Shown in pieces: positions 1 to 7,939 of a stretch of 64,000 bases of DNA. Numbering within the stretch: position 1 is the first letter of the stretch; each line of letters begins with the position of its first letter. The notes beneath the pieces were generated by a model. That model saw only the letters and a list, made by a program, of their open reading frames with translations, had not been told where the DNA came from and ran no database searches. The position numbers were made by a program, and so were the translations under genes. Location: assembly GCF_042684365.1 (NCBI RefSeq), contig NZ_JBHULI010000002.1, positions 186,001-250,000 on the forward strand, in the 5' to 3' direction. The DNA is from Gracilimonas halophila (GTDB lineage: Bacteria > Bacteroidota > Rhodothermia > Balneolales > Balneolaceae).

Positions 1-224
1 ATGAAATCATCTGTACCAACTTCTCCACCTCCGAGATAAACGAGTTCAGGGGGTACTACTGGAAGAATATTTTCCGATGAATTTTCATGATCCTGTATTT
101 TTACTGAATTAGACATCATTTCAATTGATTGGATAAACTCAGCTCGGGGGTGTATAACTTCACCATCCTTTGAGCAAGAGTAGAAAAGGCTCGCAAAAAG
201 AAAAACAGATAAGATCTTTTTCAT
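1..224 (-). CDS. Partial lipoprotein, N-terminus only
   Basis: An ATG at 224 (reverse strand) opens a reading frame that runs off the left edge of the window. About 74 residues are visible. They start with MKK, a hydrophobic stretch and a lipobox ending FYSC, so the product should be a lipoprotein exported and anchored at Cys-17. The rest (HPRAEFIQSIEMM, then a PVVPPELVYLGGGEVG stretch) matches no family I recognise. It is transcribed away from miaA, and only about 120 bases separate the start codons. The export signal is clear; the function is unknown. Confidence 0.6.
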   Translation of the reverse strand, partial: MKKILSVFLFASLFYSCSKDGEVIHPRAEFIQSIEMMSNSVKIQDHENSSENILPVVPPELVYLGGGEVGTDDF

Positions 225-342
225 AATAAGATGAAAGTGTATTCTCAGAAATTTGGTGAAGAGAATATTGGGAAGAATATTTAGAAAGACCAGTAAGGAG
301 GTTTATTTTTATCCTTACAATTATAAATCCAAACTCTTCATT

Positions 343-1251
343 TTGCGCATCATCATTTTAGGCCCAACTGCTGCCGGTAAAACCGAACTTTCCCTTCAGC
401 TTGCTGAGGAACTGGATACGTCCATTATCTCGGCGGATTCCCGCCAATGCTACAAGCATATCGATATCGGTACGGCCAAGCCTTCAGCCCAAGAGCTAGA
501 AAGCGTACCACATTATAATATTTCCCTGTTGGAACTTGAGGAAGATGATAACGCCATGAGTTTTCAGCAAAGGGCTAAAGAGTGGGAAGAGAAAATCCTC
601 AAGAAGTCCCAACATGTAATCTATGTGGGCGGTAGTACGCTGCATATCCAAAGCCTGATCCAGCCTTTCAATGAAATGCCGGAGGCGGATGAGGAGAACA
701 TCGCAAAACTGGAAGAGCGGATTGAGGAAGAGGGGCTTGAGTCATTGTATGAAATGCTGAAGGAAATAGATCCGGAATACCTCAAAAAAATGGATGGGAT
801 GAATCGGCAACGCATCATCCGGGCGTTGGATGTCTGGATGCAGACCGGAAAGCCTTTCAGTAGCTTCCATCAGCGGGGTGAAATTCAACCCGATGAAAAT
901 ACCCTCGTTTTTGGGTTGATGAGGCCACGAAAGAAATTATATGATCGCATCAACCGGCGCGTTGACCAGATGATAGAGCAAGGTTTGGTTGATGAAGTGA
1001 GATCCATTCTGGATTCGGGTCACTCCAAAGACCTTCAATCACTGAATACGGTAGGCTATCAGGAGATCATCAAATACCTGGATGGGGAATGGACACTGGA
1101 GAAGGCGATAGAGAAGATCAAAACAAGTACCCGTCGCTACGCGAAACGACAGATGACCTGGTATAAACGATGGGATTTTGTTCACTGGATGGATGCAGAT
1201 GAGATGAGTGTGGAAGAGATGAAAGAAGAGGTCTTGAATAGATTGAACTGA
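343..1251 (+). CDS. miaA: tRNA dimethylallyltransferase MiaA
   Basis: Transfers a dimethylallyl group to N6 of A37 in tRNAs that read UNN codons. The core begins RIIILGPTAAGKTE, the family P-loop, followed by the substrate motif SADSRQCY and DIGTAKPS. Near the C-terminus are NTVGYQE and TSTRRYAKRQMTWY, the tRNA-binding end typical of MiaA. I place the start at TTG 343, giving 302 aa, the usual family length with the P-loop at the very N-terminus. The frame stays open to TTG 253, but those 30 extra basic and aromatic residues are atypical. An AAGGAGG at 295-301 has no well-spaced in-frame start, so the exact start is uncertain. Confidence 0.93.
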   Translation: MRIIILGPTAAGKTELSLQLAEELDTSIISADSRQCYKHIDIGTAKPSAQELESVPHYNISLLELEEDDNAMSFQQRAKEWEEKILKKSQHVIYVGGSTLHIQSLIQPFNEMPEADEENIAKLEERIEEEGLESLYEMLKEIDPEYLKKMDGMNRQRIIRALDVWMQTGKPFSSFHQRGEIQPDENTLVFGLMRPRKKLYDRINRRVDQMIEQGLVDEVRSILDSGHSKDLQSLNTVGYQEIIKYLDGEWTLEKAIEKIKTSTRRYAKRQMTWYKRWDFVHWMDADEMSVEEMKEEVLNRLN

Positions 1252-1271
1252 AGGAGTAGATGTCAAAAGGA

Positions 1272-1346
1272 AGTCAGAACTCAGGATTCAGAATTCAGTA
1301 CTCAGAGAAGAATTCTGAATCCTGAGTTCTGACTCCTGTATTCTCA
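1272..1346. repeat. Inverted repeat of iterated 7-nt units (no gene inside)
   Basis: Perfect 24-bp arms at 1272-1295 and 1311-1334 are separated by 15 bases. The left half reads as five heptamers in a row: TCAGAAC, TCAGGAT, TCAGAAT, TCAGTAC, TCAGAGA (1274-1308). The right half mirrors them as ATTCTGA, ATCCTGA, GTTCTGA, CTCCTGT, ATTCTCA (1312-1346). It sits between miaA and purS. No T-run follows the stem, so it is not an ordinary terminator. It has the same design as the arms around the four-helix-bundle genes at 25.5 and 50.8 kb. Confidence 0.85.
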
Positions 1347-1378
1347 AAGAGAAGTTAGCAGCTAAGTTGAAGAAAGGT

Positions 1379-1386
1379 TAACTTTG
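1379..1386 (+). promoter_or_regulatory. Candidate Bacteroidota -7 element for purS operon
   Basis: TAACTTTG fits the Bacteroidota -7 consensus TAnnTTTG, 26 bases before the purS ATG. A TTAG lies 20 bases further upstream, in the place of the -33 TTG element. The gap behind miaA and the inverted repeat fits a separate promoter for purS-clpS-purQ. This is pattern matching only. Confidence 0.4.
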
Positions 1387-1412
1387 GCATTCACTTAAAA
1401 CGAAGCCCGAAT

Positions 1413-1658
1413 ATGTATAAAGCGAAAGTTAATGTGACGCTCCGTCCGTCGATTTTAGACCCCAAAGGAAAAGCCGCCCATCATGCCCTGCAAAATCTTG
1501 GGTTAAATGAAGTTCGGCAGGTTCGCATCGGAAAATTTATTGAACTTGATGTGGATGCCAAAGACGAAGCTGCGGCCAAGGAAATTGTAGAATCTGCCTG
1601 TGCTCAGCTGCTGGCAAATGAGGTGATGGAAGATTTCGAAATTACGATCGAATCCTGA
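1413..1658 (+). CDS. purS: PurS subunit of FGAM synthase
   Basis: Small subunit of the three-part phosphoribosylformylglycinamidine synthase (PurS-PurQ-PurL) of purine synthesis; it bridges the glutaminase and the synthetase. The 81 residues have the family pattern: a first beta strand (YKAKVNVTLRP), the turn ILDPKGKA, NLGLNEVRQVRIGKFIELD and a C-terminal ANEVMEDFEI strand. It leads an operon with clpS and purQ. No purL is in the window, so the large subunit must be elsewhere. Confidence 0.95.
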   Translation: MYKAKVNVTLRPSILDPKGKAAHHALQNLGLNEVRQVRIGKFIELDVDAKDEAAAKEIVESACAQLLANEVMEDFEITIES

Positions 1659-1661
1659 TCT

Positions 1662-1991
1662 GTGTTTTCCTTTTCTCAACATATCGATGTACTCGTGTTG
1701 TCTGGGACGGAATCTGAAGAGATCACCGAAACTAAAACAGAAGAAGAAGTCGAAGAATCGGTTACCACACCATGGCGGCTTATTCTTTATGATGATGACA
1801 TTCATACCTTTGACGAAGTGATCTCTCAATTAATGAAAGCTACCGGGTGCAGTCTTTCCGAAGCGGAAGATAAAACCTGGAAGGTTCACAACGAAGGTAA
1901 AGCGCTTGTTCATGAAGGCGAATTTGAGGAATGCCTGCGCATAGACGGCGTACTTAAAGAAATTCAACTTGTTACTGAAATAAAAGGATAG
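1662..1991 (+). CDS. clpS: ClpS-like adaptor of the Clp protease
   Basis: Adaptor that delivers N-degron substrates to a ClpA/ClpC-type unfoldase. The ClpS fold starts at about residue 38 with PWRLILYDDDIHTFDEVI and continues through KVHNEGKALV. This matches the NDD-hTF loop and the VHxxGKA strand of the family, with Asp where many ClpS have the Asn that binds the N-terminal amine. The first 37 residues are acidic and probably disordered. The GTG start lies 3 bases after the purS stop and the stop lies 4 bases before purQ, so the three are co-transcribed. Some GTG/TTG codons inside the acidic leader are alternative starts. Confidence 0.85.
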   Translation: MFSFSQHIDVLVLSGTESEEITETKTEEEVEESVTTPWRLILYDDDIHTFDEVISQLMKATGCSLSEAEDKTWKVHNEGKALVHEGEFEECLRIDGVLKEIQLVTEIKG

Positions 1992-1995
1992 AACA

Positions 1996-2697
1996 ATGGC
2001 CACATTTGGCGTAGTAGTATTTCCCGGCTCCAATTGCGATCACGATGCATACCATGCCATGAAGCACGTGATGAACTCAGACGTAAAATTTCTATGGCAT
2101 AAAGAAACCGATCTTTCCGGCATCGATTTTTTGATCGTTCCCGGTGGTTTTTCCTATGGTGATTATCTCCGGTCAGGAGCTATTGCCCGCTTCTCGCCCA
2201 TCATGCAGGAAGTCGTTAAGTTCGCGGAGAAAGGTGGTCCGGTGATGGGTATCTGCAACGGATTCCAAATTTTGCTGGAAGCCGGATTGATTCCCGGCGC
2301 CATGATGCATAACGAAAAGCTGAAATTCGTTTGTAAGAATGTATTTATCCGAACTGAATCAACCGATAGCATTTTCACCAATGGGTTGAAAGAAGGACAG
2401 GTGTTGGATATACCGGTTTCCCATGGGGAAGGAAATTATTTTATTGAGGGTGATGGGTTGAAATCACTTCAGGACAATGATCAAGTATTGTTCCGTTATT
2501 GTGACGCCAAAGGAAAATTAACAGAGGAAGCCAACTTCAATGGCTCCATCGATCATATCGCAGGCATTTGTAACAAAGGCAGAAATGTATTGGGAATGAT
2601 GCCCCATCCCGAACGGGCGATGGAAAAATTACTTGGATCTGTGGATGGAAAGCCGATCTTTGAATCGATCCTGAATTCACTATCAATAGCCGAATAG
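1996..2697 (+). CDS. purQ: PurQ glutaminase subunit of FGAM synthase
   Basis: Class I glutamine amidotransferase that supplies ammonia to PurL. Length (233 aa) fits the stand-alone PurQ. The nucleophile is Cys-87 in MGICNGFQ. The His-Glu pair is in MMPHPERAME near the C-terminus, and the oxyanion region is VPGGFSYGDYLRSGAIA. It follows purS and clpS with 4-base spacing. Confidence 0.96.
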   Translation: MATFGVVVFPGSNCDHDAYHAMKHVMNSDVKFLWHKETDLSGIDFLIVPGGFSYGDYLRSGAIARFSPIMQEVVKFAEKGGPVMGICNGFQILLEAGLIPGAMMHNEKLKFVCKNVFIRTESTDSIFTNGLKEGQVLDIPVSHGEGNYFIEGDGLKSLQDNDQVLFRYCDAKGKLTEEANFNGSIDHIAGICNKGRNVLGMMPHPERAMEKLLGSVDGKPIFESILNSLSIAE

Positions 2698-2703
2698 ATC
2701 TTA

Positions 2704-3465
2704 ATGAATACTGAAACCCAACCGGAATTAATGCTGCATAGTGAGGGCTTGGTTAAGCGCTACAGCAGACGTACGGTTGTGGATGATGTGTCGATCAATG
2801 TAAGTCAGGGTGAAGTGATTGGCCTGCTTGGACCTAATGGTGCAGGTAAAACAACAACTTTTTATATGATGGTTGGGTTGGTTCGTCCCAATGCCGGAAA
2901 GATCTACCTGAATGAAAAGAACCTGACTCGAGAGCCCATGTATAAACGAGCACGAATGGGAATCGGATATCTTGCGCAGGAAGCCAGTGTATTTCGTAAT
3001 CTAACCGTCAGAGAAAACCTTGAGTCAGTGCTCCAGTTTCTATCCATTCCCAAAAAGGAGATAGACCTAAAGGTGGATAAACTGATCGAAGAGTTTGGTC
3101 TTCATAAAGTAGTAAACAGTAAAGGATATAGCCTTTCCGGCGGCGAAAGAAGAAGAACAGAAATCGCAAGAGCTTTAGTTACAGATCCGAAGTTTATATT
3201 ATTGGATGAGCCTTTTGCCGGTGTAGACCCGATCGCTGTTGAGGATATTCAGGAGATCGTTTCAGGATTAAGACATCAGAATATAGGAATCCTGATCACT
3301 GATCATAATGTACATGAAACCTTAGCGATCACTGACAGAGCTTATTTAATGTTCGAAGGAAAAATATTGATGGAAGGCTCAGCTGATGTGCTTGCCGAAG
3401 ACGAAAAAGCAAAACAGTTGTATTTGGGGAAACAGTTTAAATTAGACCGCTATATTTCAGAATAA
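2704..3465 (+). CDS. lptB: LptB, ATPase of the LPS export ABC transporter
   Basis: Cytoplasmic ATPase that powers lipopolysaccharide transport from the inner membrane (LptB2FG). In order: Walker A GPNGAGKTT (about 43-51), Q-loop GYLAQEASVFRNLTV, signature SLSGGERRR, Walker B FILLDEPFAGVDP, and the switch His in ITDHNVHET. The sequence ARMGIGYLAQE and the short C-terminal extension are typical of LptB rather than of a general ABC ATPase. It follows purQ by 6 bases. No lptA, lptC or lptFG are nearby. Confidence 0.92.
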   Translation: MNTETQPELMLHSEGLVKRYSRRTVVDDVSINVSQGEVIGLLGPNGAGKTTTFYMMVGLVRPNAGKIYLNEKNLTREPMYKRARMGIGYLAQEASVFRNLTVRENLESVLQFLSIPKKEIDLKVDKLIEEFGLHKVVNSKGYSLSGGERRRTEIARALVTDPKFILLDEPFAGVDPIAVEDIQEIVSGLRHQNIGILITDHNVHETLAITDRAYLMFEGKILMEGSADVLAEDEKAKQLYLGKQFKLDRYISE

Positions 3466-3477
3466 TATTAAGATCCT

Positions 3478-3798
3478 ATGGAAACCATTACCGTACATGA
3501 TTTAAAGAAGAAAAAGGAAAATGAGGACTCTTTTTTTCTACTTGATGTAAGAGAATACCACGAATACTTAGTTTCAAATATTGATGGCCATCATATCCCT
3601 TATAATGATCTGGAAAATCGCCTAAGTGAAATTGATGAGCACAAAGATAAAGATGTGGTAGTCATGTGCCGCTCCGGAAATACCAGTAAAGACGCAGCAA
3701 GTATCTTGATCGACTCCGGATTTGAAAATATATTCAGTTTAGAGGGTGGAATGAAAAAATGGGCGAAAGAGATTGACCCCTCACTTCCGGTAATTTAG
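3478..3798 (+). CDS. Single-domain rhodanese
   Basis: A 106-aa stand-alone rhodanese fold, cytoplasmic (no signal peptide). The active-site Cys-64 lies in the loop MCRSGNTS, a normal six-residue rhodanese loop. Upstream are LLDVREYHEY and HIPYNDLENRL, downstream SLEGGMKKW. Members transfer sulfane sulfur or act as redox partners; the substrate cannot be told from sequence. It is 12 bases downstream of lptB and likely the last gene of that operon. Confidence 0.9.
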   Translation: METITVHDLKKKKENEDSFFLLDVREYHEYLVSNIDGHHIPYNDLENRLSEIDEHKDKDVVVMCRSGNTSKDAASILIDSGFENIFSLEGGMKKWAKEIDPSLPVI

Positions 3799-3838
3799 AA
3801 CCCAAGAAGGAATATTAGTTTCCGGGAACCAAAAACGG

Positions 3839-5056
3839 TTATGCTAATGCAGCTATCTGGTTCAACAGTTCTTGGTTACTATCGGTATTTTTAAGGACCT
3901 TAAGAAGACCAAGCATCGACTCTTTTGGTGACTTCTTGAGCAGATATCTTCTTACCATATTACGCTCTTCCAGAGAATCGGTGATAAATTTATGCTCATT
4001 TCTCGTTCCTGAAGCTGCAATATTTATAGCCGGGTAAATACGATCATTGGCTAACTCCCTATCCAGTACCAGTTCCATATTTCCTGTTCCCTTGAATTCT
4101 TCAAAGATGAGATCGTCCATTCTGGAATTGGTTTCGATCAGGCAGGTCGCAATTATAGTTAGTGAGCCACCACCTTCAATTTTACGCGCTGAACCAAAGA
4201 TCTTCTTAGGGATCTCAAGAGCTCGTATATCTAACCCCCCGGAAAGTGTACGCCCGCTGTTTGTTTGAACGGCATTATAAGCGCGGCCTAAACGAGTGAG
4301 TGAGTCAATTAATAATACGGCATCCTCTCCCATCTCAGCTTTTCTCTTGGCATATCCCAAGGCCATTTCTGTAATGCGAATGTGACTTTGGGTTTGTTTA
4401 TCGTTTGAAGAAGCGAATACTTCTGCCTGAGTTGTGCGAATAAAATCAGTGACTTCCTCAGGGCGTTCATCAACTAAAAGGACACTAACGTGTACATTGT
4501 CGTAGTTATCAGTAAGTGATTTGGCAATTTTTTTAAGTAGTACCGTTTTACCGGTTCGCGGTGGTGCAACGATGAGAGCTCGTTGTCCTTTACCGATGGG
4601 CGCTACAAGATCCATGACTCGCATTTCAACATCGTCCGCATTAAATCCAAGCTTGAGCCAGTCTACCGGCATGATCGGGGTTTGACGCTCAAACCGGCTT
4701 GACTTGGTCCAGGCTTCCACCGGCCTTCCATTTATCACATCCACTGAGGATGCATGCTTATTGCCCCGGTTATCTTCTTCAAATTCACCTTCTAAAACCA
4801 AACCCGGACGAAGATCCAATTCTTTAACTTCTTCAGGCTTCAGGAAAGGGTCTTGGGGTTGATATGAAAACTCATAATCAAGTTTACGAATAAGGCCCCA
4901 CCCTTTGGCGTTGATCTCCAATACTCCGGCATAACGACCTGCTACACCCTGGTTATTTTTCCAGTGAAATTTAGGAATGAAAACGTTGCCGCCTTTATTA
5001 TTGCGGTTATTTCGCTTGTTCTTATTGCGATTCTTATGATTCTTTTTACGTGCCAT
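3839..5056 (-). CDS. rho: Transcription termination factor Rho
   Basis: Hexameric RNA helicase that ends transcription. After a very basic, Asn/Lys-rich 25-residue N-terminus comes the cold-shock-like RNA-binding domain (YAGVLEINAKGWGLIRK), then the RecA-like motor with P-loop APPRTGKT, Walker B VLLIDSLTRLGRAYN, Q-loop SGGLDIRALEIPKK and EEFKGTGNMEL. The P-loop is PPRTGKT, where most Rho proteins have PPKAGKT, and other core motifs also differ (CLIETNSRMDD for ALIDTGSRMDE). This could be a lineage-specific main Rho or a second copy. At 405 aa it is at the short end for Rho. Confidence 0.92.
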   Translation of the reverse strand: MARKKNHKNRNKNKRNNRNNKGGNVFIPKFHWKNNQGVAGRYAGVLEINAKGWGLIRKLDYEFSYQPQDPFLKPEEVKELDLRPGLVLEGEFEEDNRGNKHASSVDVINGRPVEAWTKSSRFERQTPIMPVDWLKLGFNADDVEMRVMDLVAPIGKGQRALIVAPPRTGKTVLLKKIAKSLTDNYDNVHVSVLLVDERPEEVTDFIRTTQAEVFASSNDKQTQSHIRITEMALGYAKRKAEMGEDAVLLIDSLTRLGRAYNAVQTNSGRTLSGGLDIRALEIPKKIFGSARKIEGGGSLTIIATCLIETNSRMDDLIFEEFKGTGNMELVLDRELANDRIYPAINIAASGTRNEHKFITDSLEERNMVRRYLLKKSPKESMLGLLKVLKNTDSNQELLNQIAALA

Positions 5057-5108
5057 GTACTTGATGCGTGTTGTTTAATCCTTCTATCGGTATTGAAAAG
5101 TGGAAAAC

Positions 5109-5116
5109 CAAATTTA
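5109..5116 (-). promoter_or_regulatory. Candidate -7 element for rho
   Basis: Read on the minus strand, TAAATTTG matches TAnnTTTG, 52 bases before the rho start. No clear -33 TTG is seen at the expected distance. Weak support by itself. Confidence 0.3.
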
Positions 5117-5149
5117 AAGTGTATTGTAAGAGGAAGGAGGGAAAAAGAA

Positions 5150-5172
5150 GGTGCGGATTAATACTCCGCACC
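5150..5172 (-). terminator. Stem-loop behind the TPR gene
   Basis: GGTGCGGA at 5150-5157 pairs with TCCGCACC at 5165-5172 over a 7-base loop. On the minus strand the stem is followed by TTCTTTTTCCC, which resembles an intrinsic terminator. It lies between the end of the TPR gene and the start of rho, so the two are probably separate transcripts. Confidence 0.6.
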
Positions 5173-5222
5173 TATAAACTTATTGGATGAGAAAAGATAC
5201 AAATGTTTTTATTGATACCAAA

Positions 5223-6554
5223 TTAACGAACCGTTGTAGATTCATTAATAAAGCTGTAACAGCTATTTAATGAGCCGTCGACTCTGATCGTTTGTCCATT
5301 CTCAAGATTCAAGGTAAAAAACTTATCTTCTGAATTTGGGGTCACATCTTCGAAGGAAGACATTTGGCGATTAACGGTATTCGCAACAGAAGGATCTATT
5401 TGTTTAGCCTTATTCAAATAATCAATTACCAACCAGTATACTACTTTGTCTGCAGCTTCAAGTGTACGATCTTCAGTACACTGAGTAACAGCAGCTCCAT
5501 AGATGGTAGCCATTTTAATGTATGCGGCCCCATCATTGGCGTCTATAGCAAGAGCATCCTGAACATACCTTTTGGCAGTACTTAAACTTTCAAGATTGAT
5601 ATGCATATCAGCGAGGCGGAGAAACAGGTCTTTTCTCTGAGAATTATCGTCTGTTCTTTCCAGTGCCTGATTGTAATACTCTACTGCATCTTGGTATTCT
5701 GCGTTGCCGCGTGCAAATTCAGCGAGACCCATGGCACTTTCGTAAGTAGGCTCAAGCTCATTGATCTTGAGTTTAACTTCATTCAGTTTTTCCCGGTCAT
5801 CGAGGTCTTCATAAGCGGATTCAAGTGCTTTCCAGGCCTCGAGATTTTCAGGGTCTTCTTCAACCAAAGGAGAAAAATAAGCGATCTGCTCTTCAGGAGA
5901 ACCTAATATTTCTTGCTGTTTTTCTTCAATGAATGCAAGGGCTTCGCCGGTGGCAAATGGTTTTACATTGTCAATAAAGGCTTGTGCTTCTTCTTTGGTG
6001 CCTTGCCTTACAATATTATTAAGGGCTTGACGAAGATAATATCCATCACCCAAGGAAATGGCTCTTTCAGGGTTTATTTCAAAAAGCTTAGCATAATCTC
6101 CGTATGCTTTCTGAAGACCGTTATCAATATTGTTGTAATTTTGCTGGTAAAAACGACCTCTCTTAAAAGTAAGGTCAAATTCGGTTTTCTGATCTTCTCC
6201 AAAAAGCTCAATAGCTTCATTAAGAATGATCATAGCGCTATCAACATACGCGGTTTTTACAGTTGGGTCTTCTTTGGTACGGCTGATCTCTTCATAGATC
6301 GTGGCCATTCGTTTGTATTGGGATAAAAGACTGAAGCGAGGATTACCTTCAAGTTTTTCAGGTTTGGCACAGATCATCCATCGACCATAGTCCAGAGCAA
6401 ATTCATAATCGCCGGACCGGTAGTTTTCATAAAAAATAGAATAGGCGGCTAAAGGAGATAAACCACTTGGCGGCTCTTCTTGACAGTTTGCCTGGGCGTT
6501 AATGAGAGGGGTGCTAACAAAGAGAATCCCTAAAAGCGTAATTAATTGTTTCAT
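5223..6554 (-). CDS. Secreted TPR-repeat protein
   Basis: A 443-aa exported protein. A signal peptide (MKQLITLLGILFVSTPLINAQA) is followed by AYSIFYENYRSGDYEFALDYGRW and a series of helical pairs with TPR spacing, for example about residues 220-345 (AWKALESAYEDLDD, GNAEYQDAVEYYNQALE, AAYIKMATIYGAA). Such proteins of Bacteroidota act as periplasmic scaffolds; no enzyme motif is present. Conserved Cys in QANCQEEPP and near VTQCTEDRT could pair. It is the only gene between rho and the barrel/lipoprotein pair and is probably its own unit. Confidence 0.8.
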   Translation of the reverse strand: MKQLITLLGILFVSTPLINAQANCQEEPPSGLSPLAAYSIFYENYRSGDYEFALDYGRWMICAKPEKLEGNPRFSLLSQYKRMATIYEEISRTKEDPTVKTAYVDSAMIILNEAIELFGEDQKTEFDLTFKRGRFYQQNYNNIDNGLQKAYGDYAKLFEINPERAISLGDGYYLRQALNNIVRQGTKEEAQAFIDNVKPFATGEALAFIEEKQQEILGSPEEQIAYFSPLVEEDPENLEAWKALESAYEDLDDREKLNEVKLKINELEPTYESAMGLAEFARGNAEYQDAVEYYNQALERTDDNSQRKDLFLRLADMHINLESLSTAKRYVQDALAIDANDGAAYIKMATIYGAAVTQCTEDRTLEAADKVVYWLVIDYLNKAKQIDPSVANTVNRQMSSFEDVTPNSEDKFFTLNLENGQTIRVDGSLNSCYSFINESTTVR

Positions 6555-6625
6555 TGATCTAGCTATTATTAATACTCAGTTATTAAAACTAAGCAATATG
6601 TTGATTTATTATAAATGATTGTTAA

Positions 6626-7939
6626 TTAATTCAATTTAGGCCTGAAAAACATAAGCTCTGTTAAATTTACAGACAAATTAAAAGACCATATTTTTTCTCT
6701 AATCAGATCATCAGAGGTTGTGCCCCTGAGCCCGTATCGGGCGCTTAATCCAATGGAAGAATTAGAGAAGCGAGAAATTATTCCTAAACCGGCAGAAAAC
6801 CAAAGAGTATTAATATCTTGGTTTAAAGTTTTTAAATGGCCGGAATCATAGGAAACTCCTCCGCTGTATCGGAAGTTTGACAGGAAGCTTGAAGAAGTGG
6901 TTTTATATGGATGGTACTCGCCACCTAAGCCTAATTTAAAACGATCTGAAAGCTCATAGTTTTCATTATCCAACTTCAAATTTGACCGGGCTTTACTCCA
7001 TTGCTGAAATTTTCCTTCTACTGATATGTTAACGAGATTACTGGGGTAATAGGTCAAGCCGGCATTAAACTCAGCAGGCAATTTTGCATTTCCATTATAA
7101 GTATCACCTAAAGTAACATCTTGTTCGCTATTATTGATGATACGGGAGGTTTCAGAGGTTTCTTCAGTGGAAATATTTACAGGTAATATATAGGAAGCTC
7201 CAAATCCCAATTTATCATTATCGCGAAGTAAATCATTAAAAGTAAGCAGTGCTCCAAAGCGATGGCTAAAAGTAGATCCGGTAACTTTATAGTCAAGAGA
7301 GTTGTAAGGGAAATCATTTTGGCTAAAGAATAACTCGGTGGTATTTTCCTGAGAAATAAATGCCAGAGAAGGGGCGTATCCGATCGCTATATTCTTGTTA
7401 ATATTCCACCCAATTCCAAGTTCAAGCTTGTTAATACCCCCACTTCCACTTATATCGGACACATAACCAATGGAGTCATTTTCTGTAGTAATAAGTGTGC
7501 CGGAATTAAAATATCTGTAATCAGAGGTTGTAACCGAATAAAGAGAAGCAGAAATACCAAGCTTTTGCTTATATATTGGAAGAGTTACCTGGAAATAACC
7601 TGCAGATAAATCAGAGTTAACACTTTCGCTTACATTATCTGAAGCTTGGTACTGTGAAAGGCTGAATCCGGATGAGGTAGTTGCATAGACATTTTTACCC
7701 CACAGTGCAGGATTGCTGAGGGTGTTGGATGGGGTATTATCCAAAGACACTCCTGAGATACCTAAGCTAAGTTCTCTGGACGTATTATTTTCAACAGGAA
7801 ATCCTACTCCAAATATAGAGTAGAAAGAACCATTACTATTTATGCTTCTGCTTTCACTTTGAGCAAAAGCCTGAAAAACTGAAAGGCTGAAGAAGAGAAA
7901 CGTTAAACAAAAGATTCTATATAAATTATTCTTATTCAT
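6626..7939 (-). CDS. Outer-membrane beta-barrel protein
   Basis: A 437-aa outer-membrane protein. A signal peptide ends near FAQS. The start of the mature part (NSNGSFYSIFGVGFP, then GISGVSLDNTPSNTLSNPALWG) resembles the N-terminal hatch of FadL/OMPP1-type channels. The rest alternates polar and aromatic residues in strands, ending with a strand-like SFNLSVNLTELMFFRPKLN. Substrate unknown. Its start overlaps the stop of the upstream lipoprotein gene by 8 bases, so the two are translated together and may act together at the outer membrane. Confidence 0.75.
   Translation of the reverse strand: MNKNNLYRIFCLTFLFFSLSVFQAFAQSESRSINSNGSFYSIFGVGFPVENNTSRELSLGISGVSLDNTPSNTLSNPALWGKNVYATTSSGFSLSQYQASDNVSESVNSDLSAGYFQVTLPIYKQKLGISASLYSVTTSDYRYFNSGTLITTENDSIGYVSDISGSGGINKLELGIGWNINKNIAIGYAPSLAFISQENTTELFFSQNDFPYNSLDYKVTGSTFSHRFGALLTFNDLLRDNDKLGFGASYILPVNISTEETSETSRIINNSEQDVTLGDTYNGNAKLPAEFNAGLTYYPSNLVNISVEGKFQQWSKARSNLKLDNENYELSDRFKLGLGGEYHPYKTTSSSFLSNFRYSGGVSYDSGHLKTLNQDINTLWFSAGLGIISRFSNSSIGLSARYGLRGTTSDDLIREKIWSFNLSVNLTELMFFRPKLN

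Noticed and set aside
5913..6326. 137-aa ORF antisense to the TPR gene
   Set aside because: Shadow of the TPR coding frame, with Phe/Ile-rich composition typical of antisense frames.
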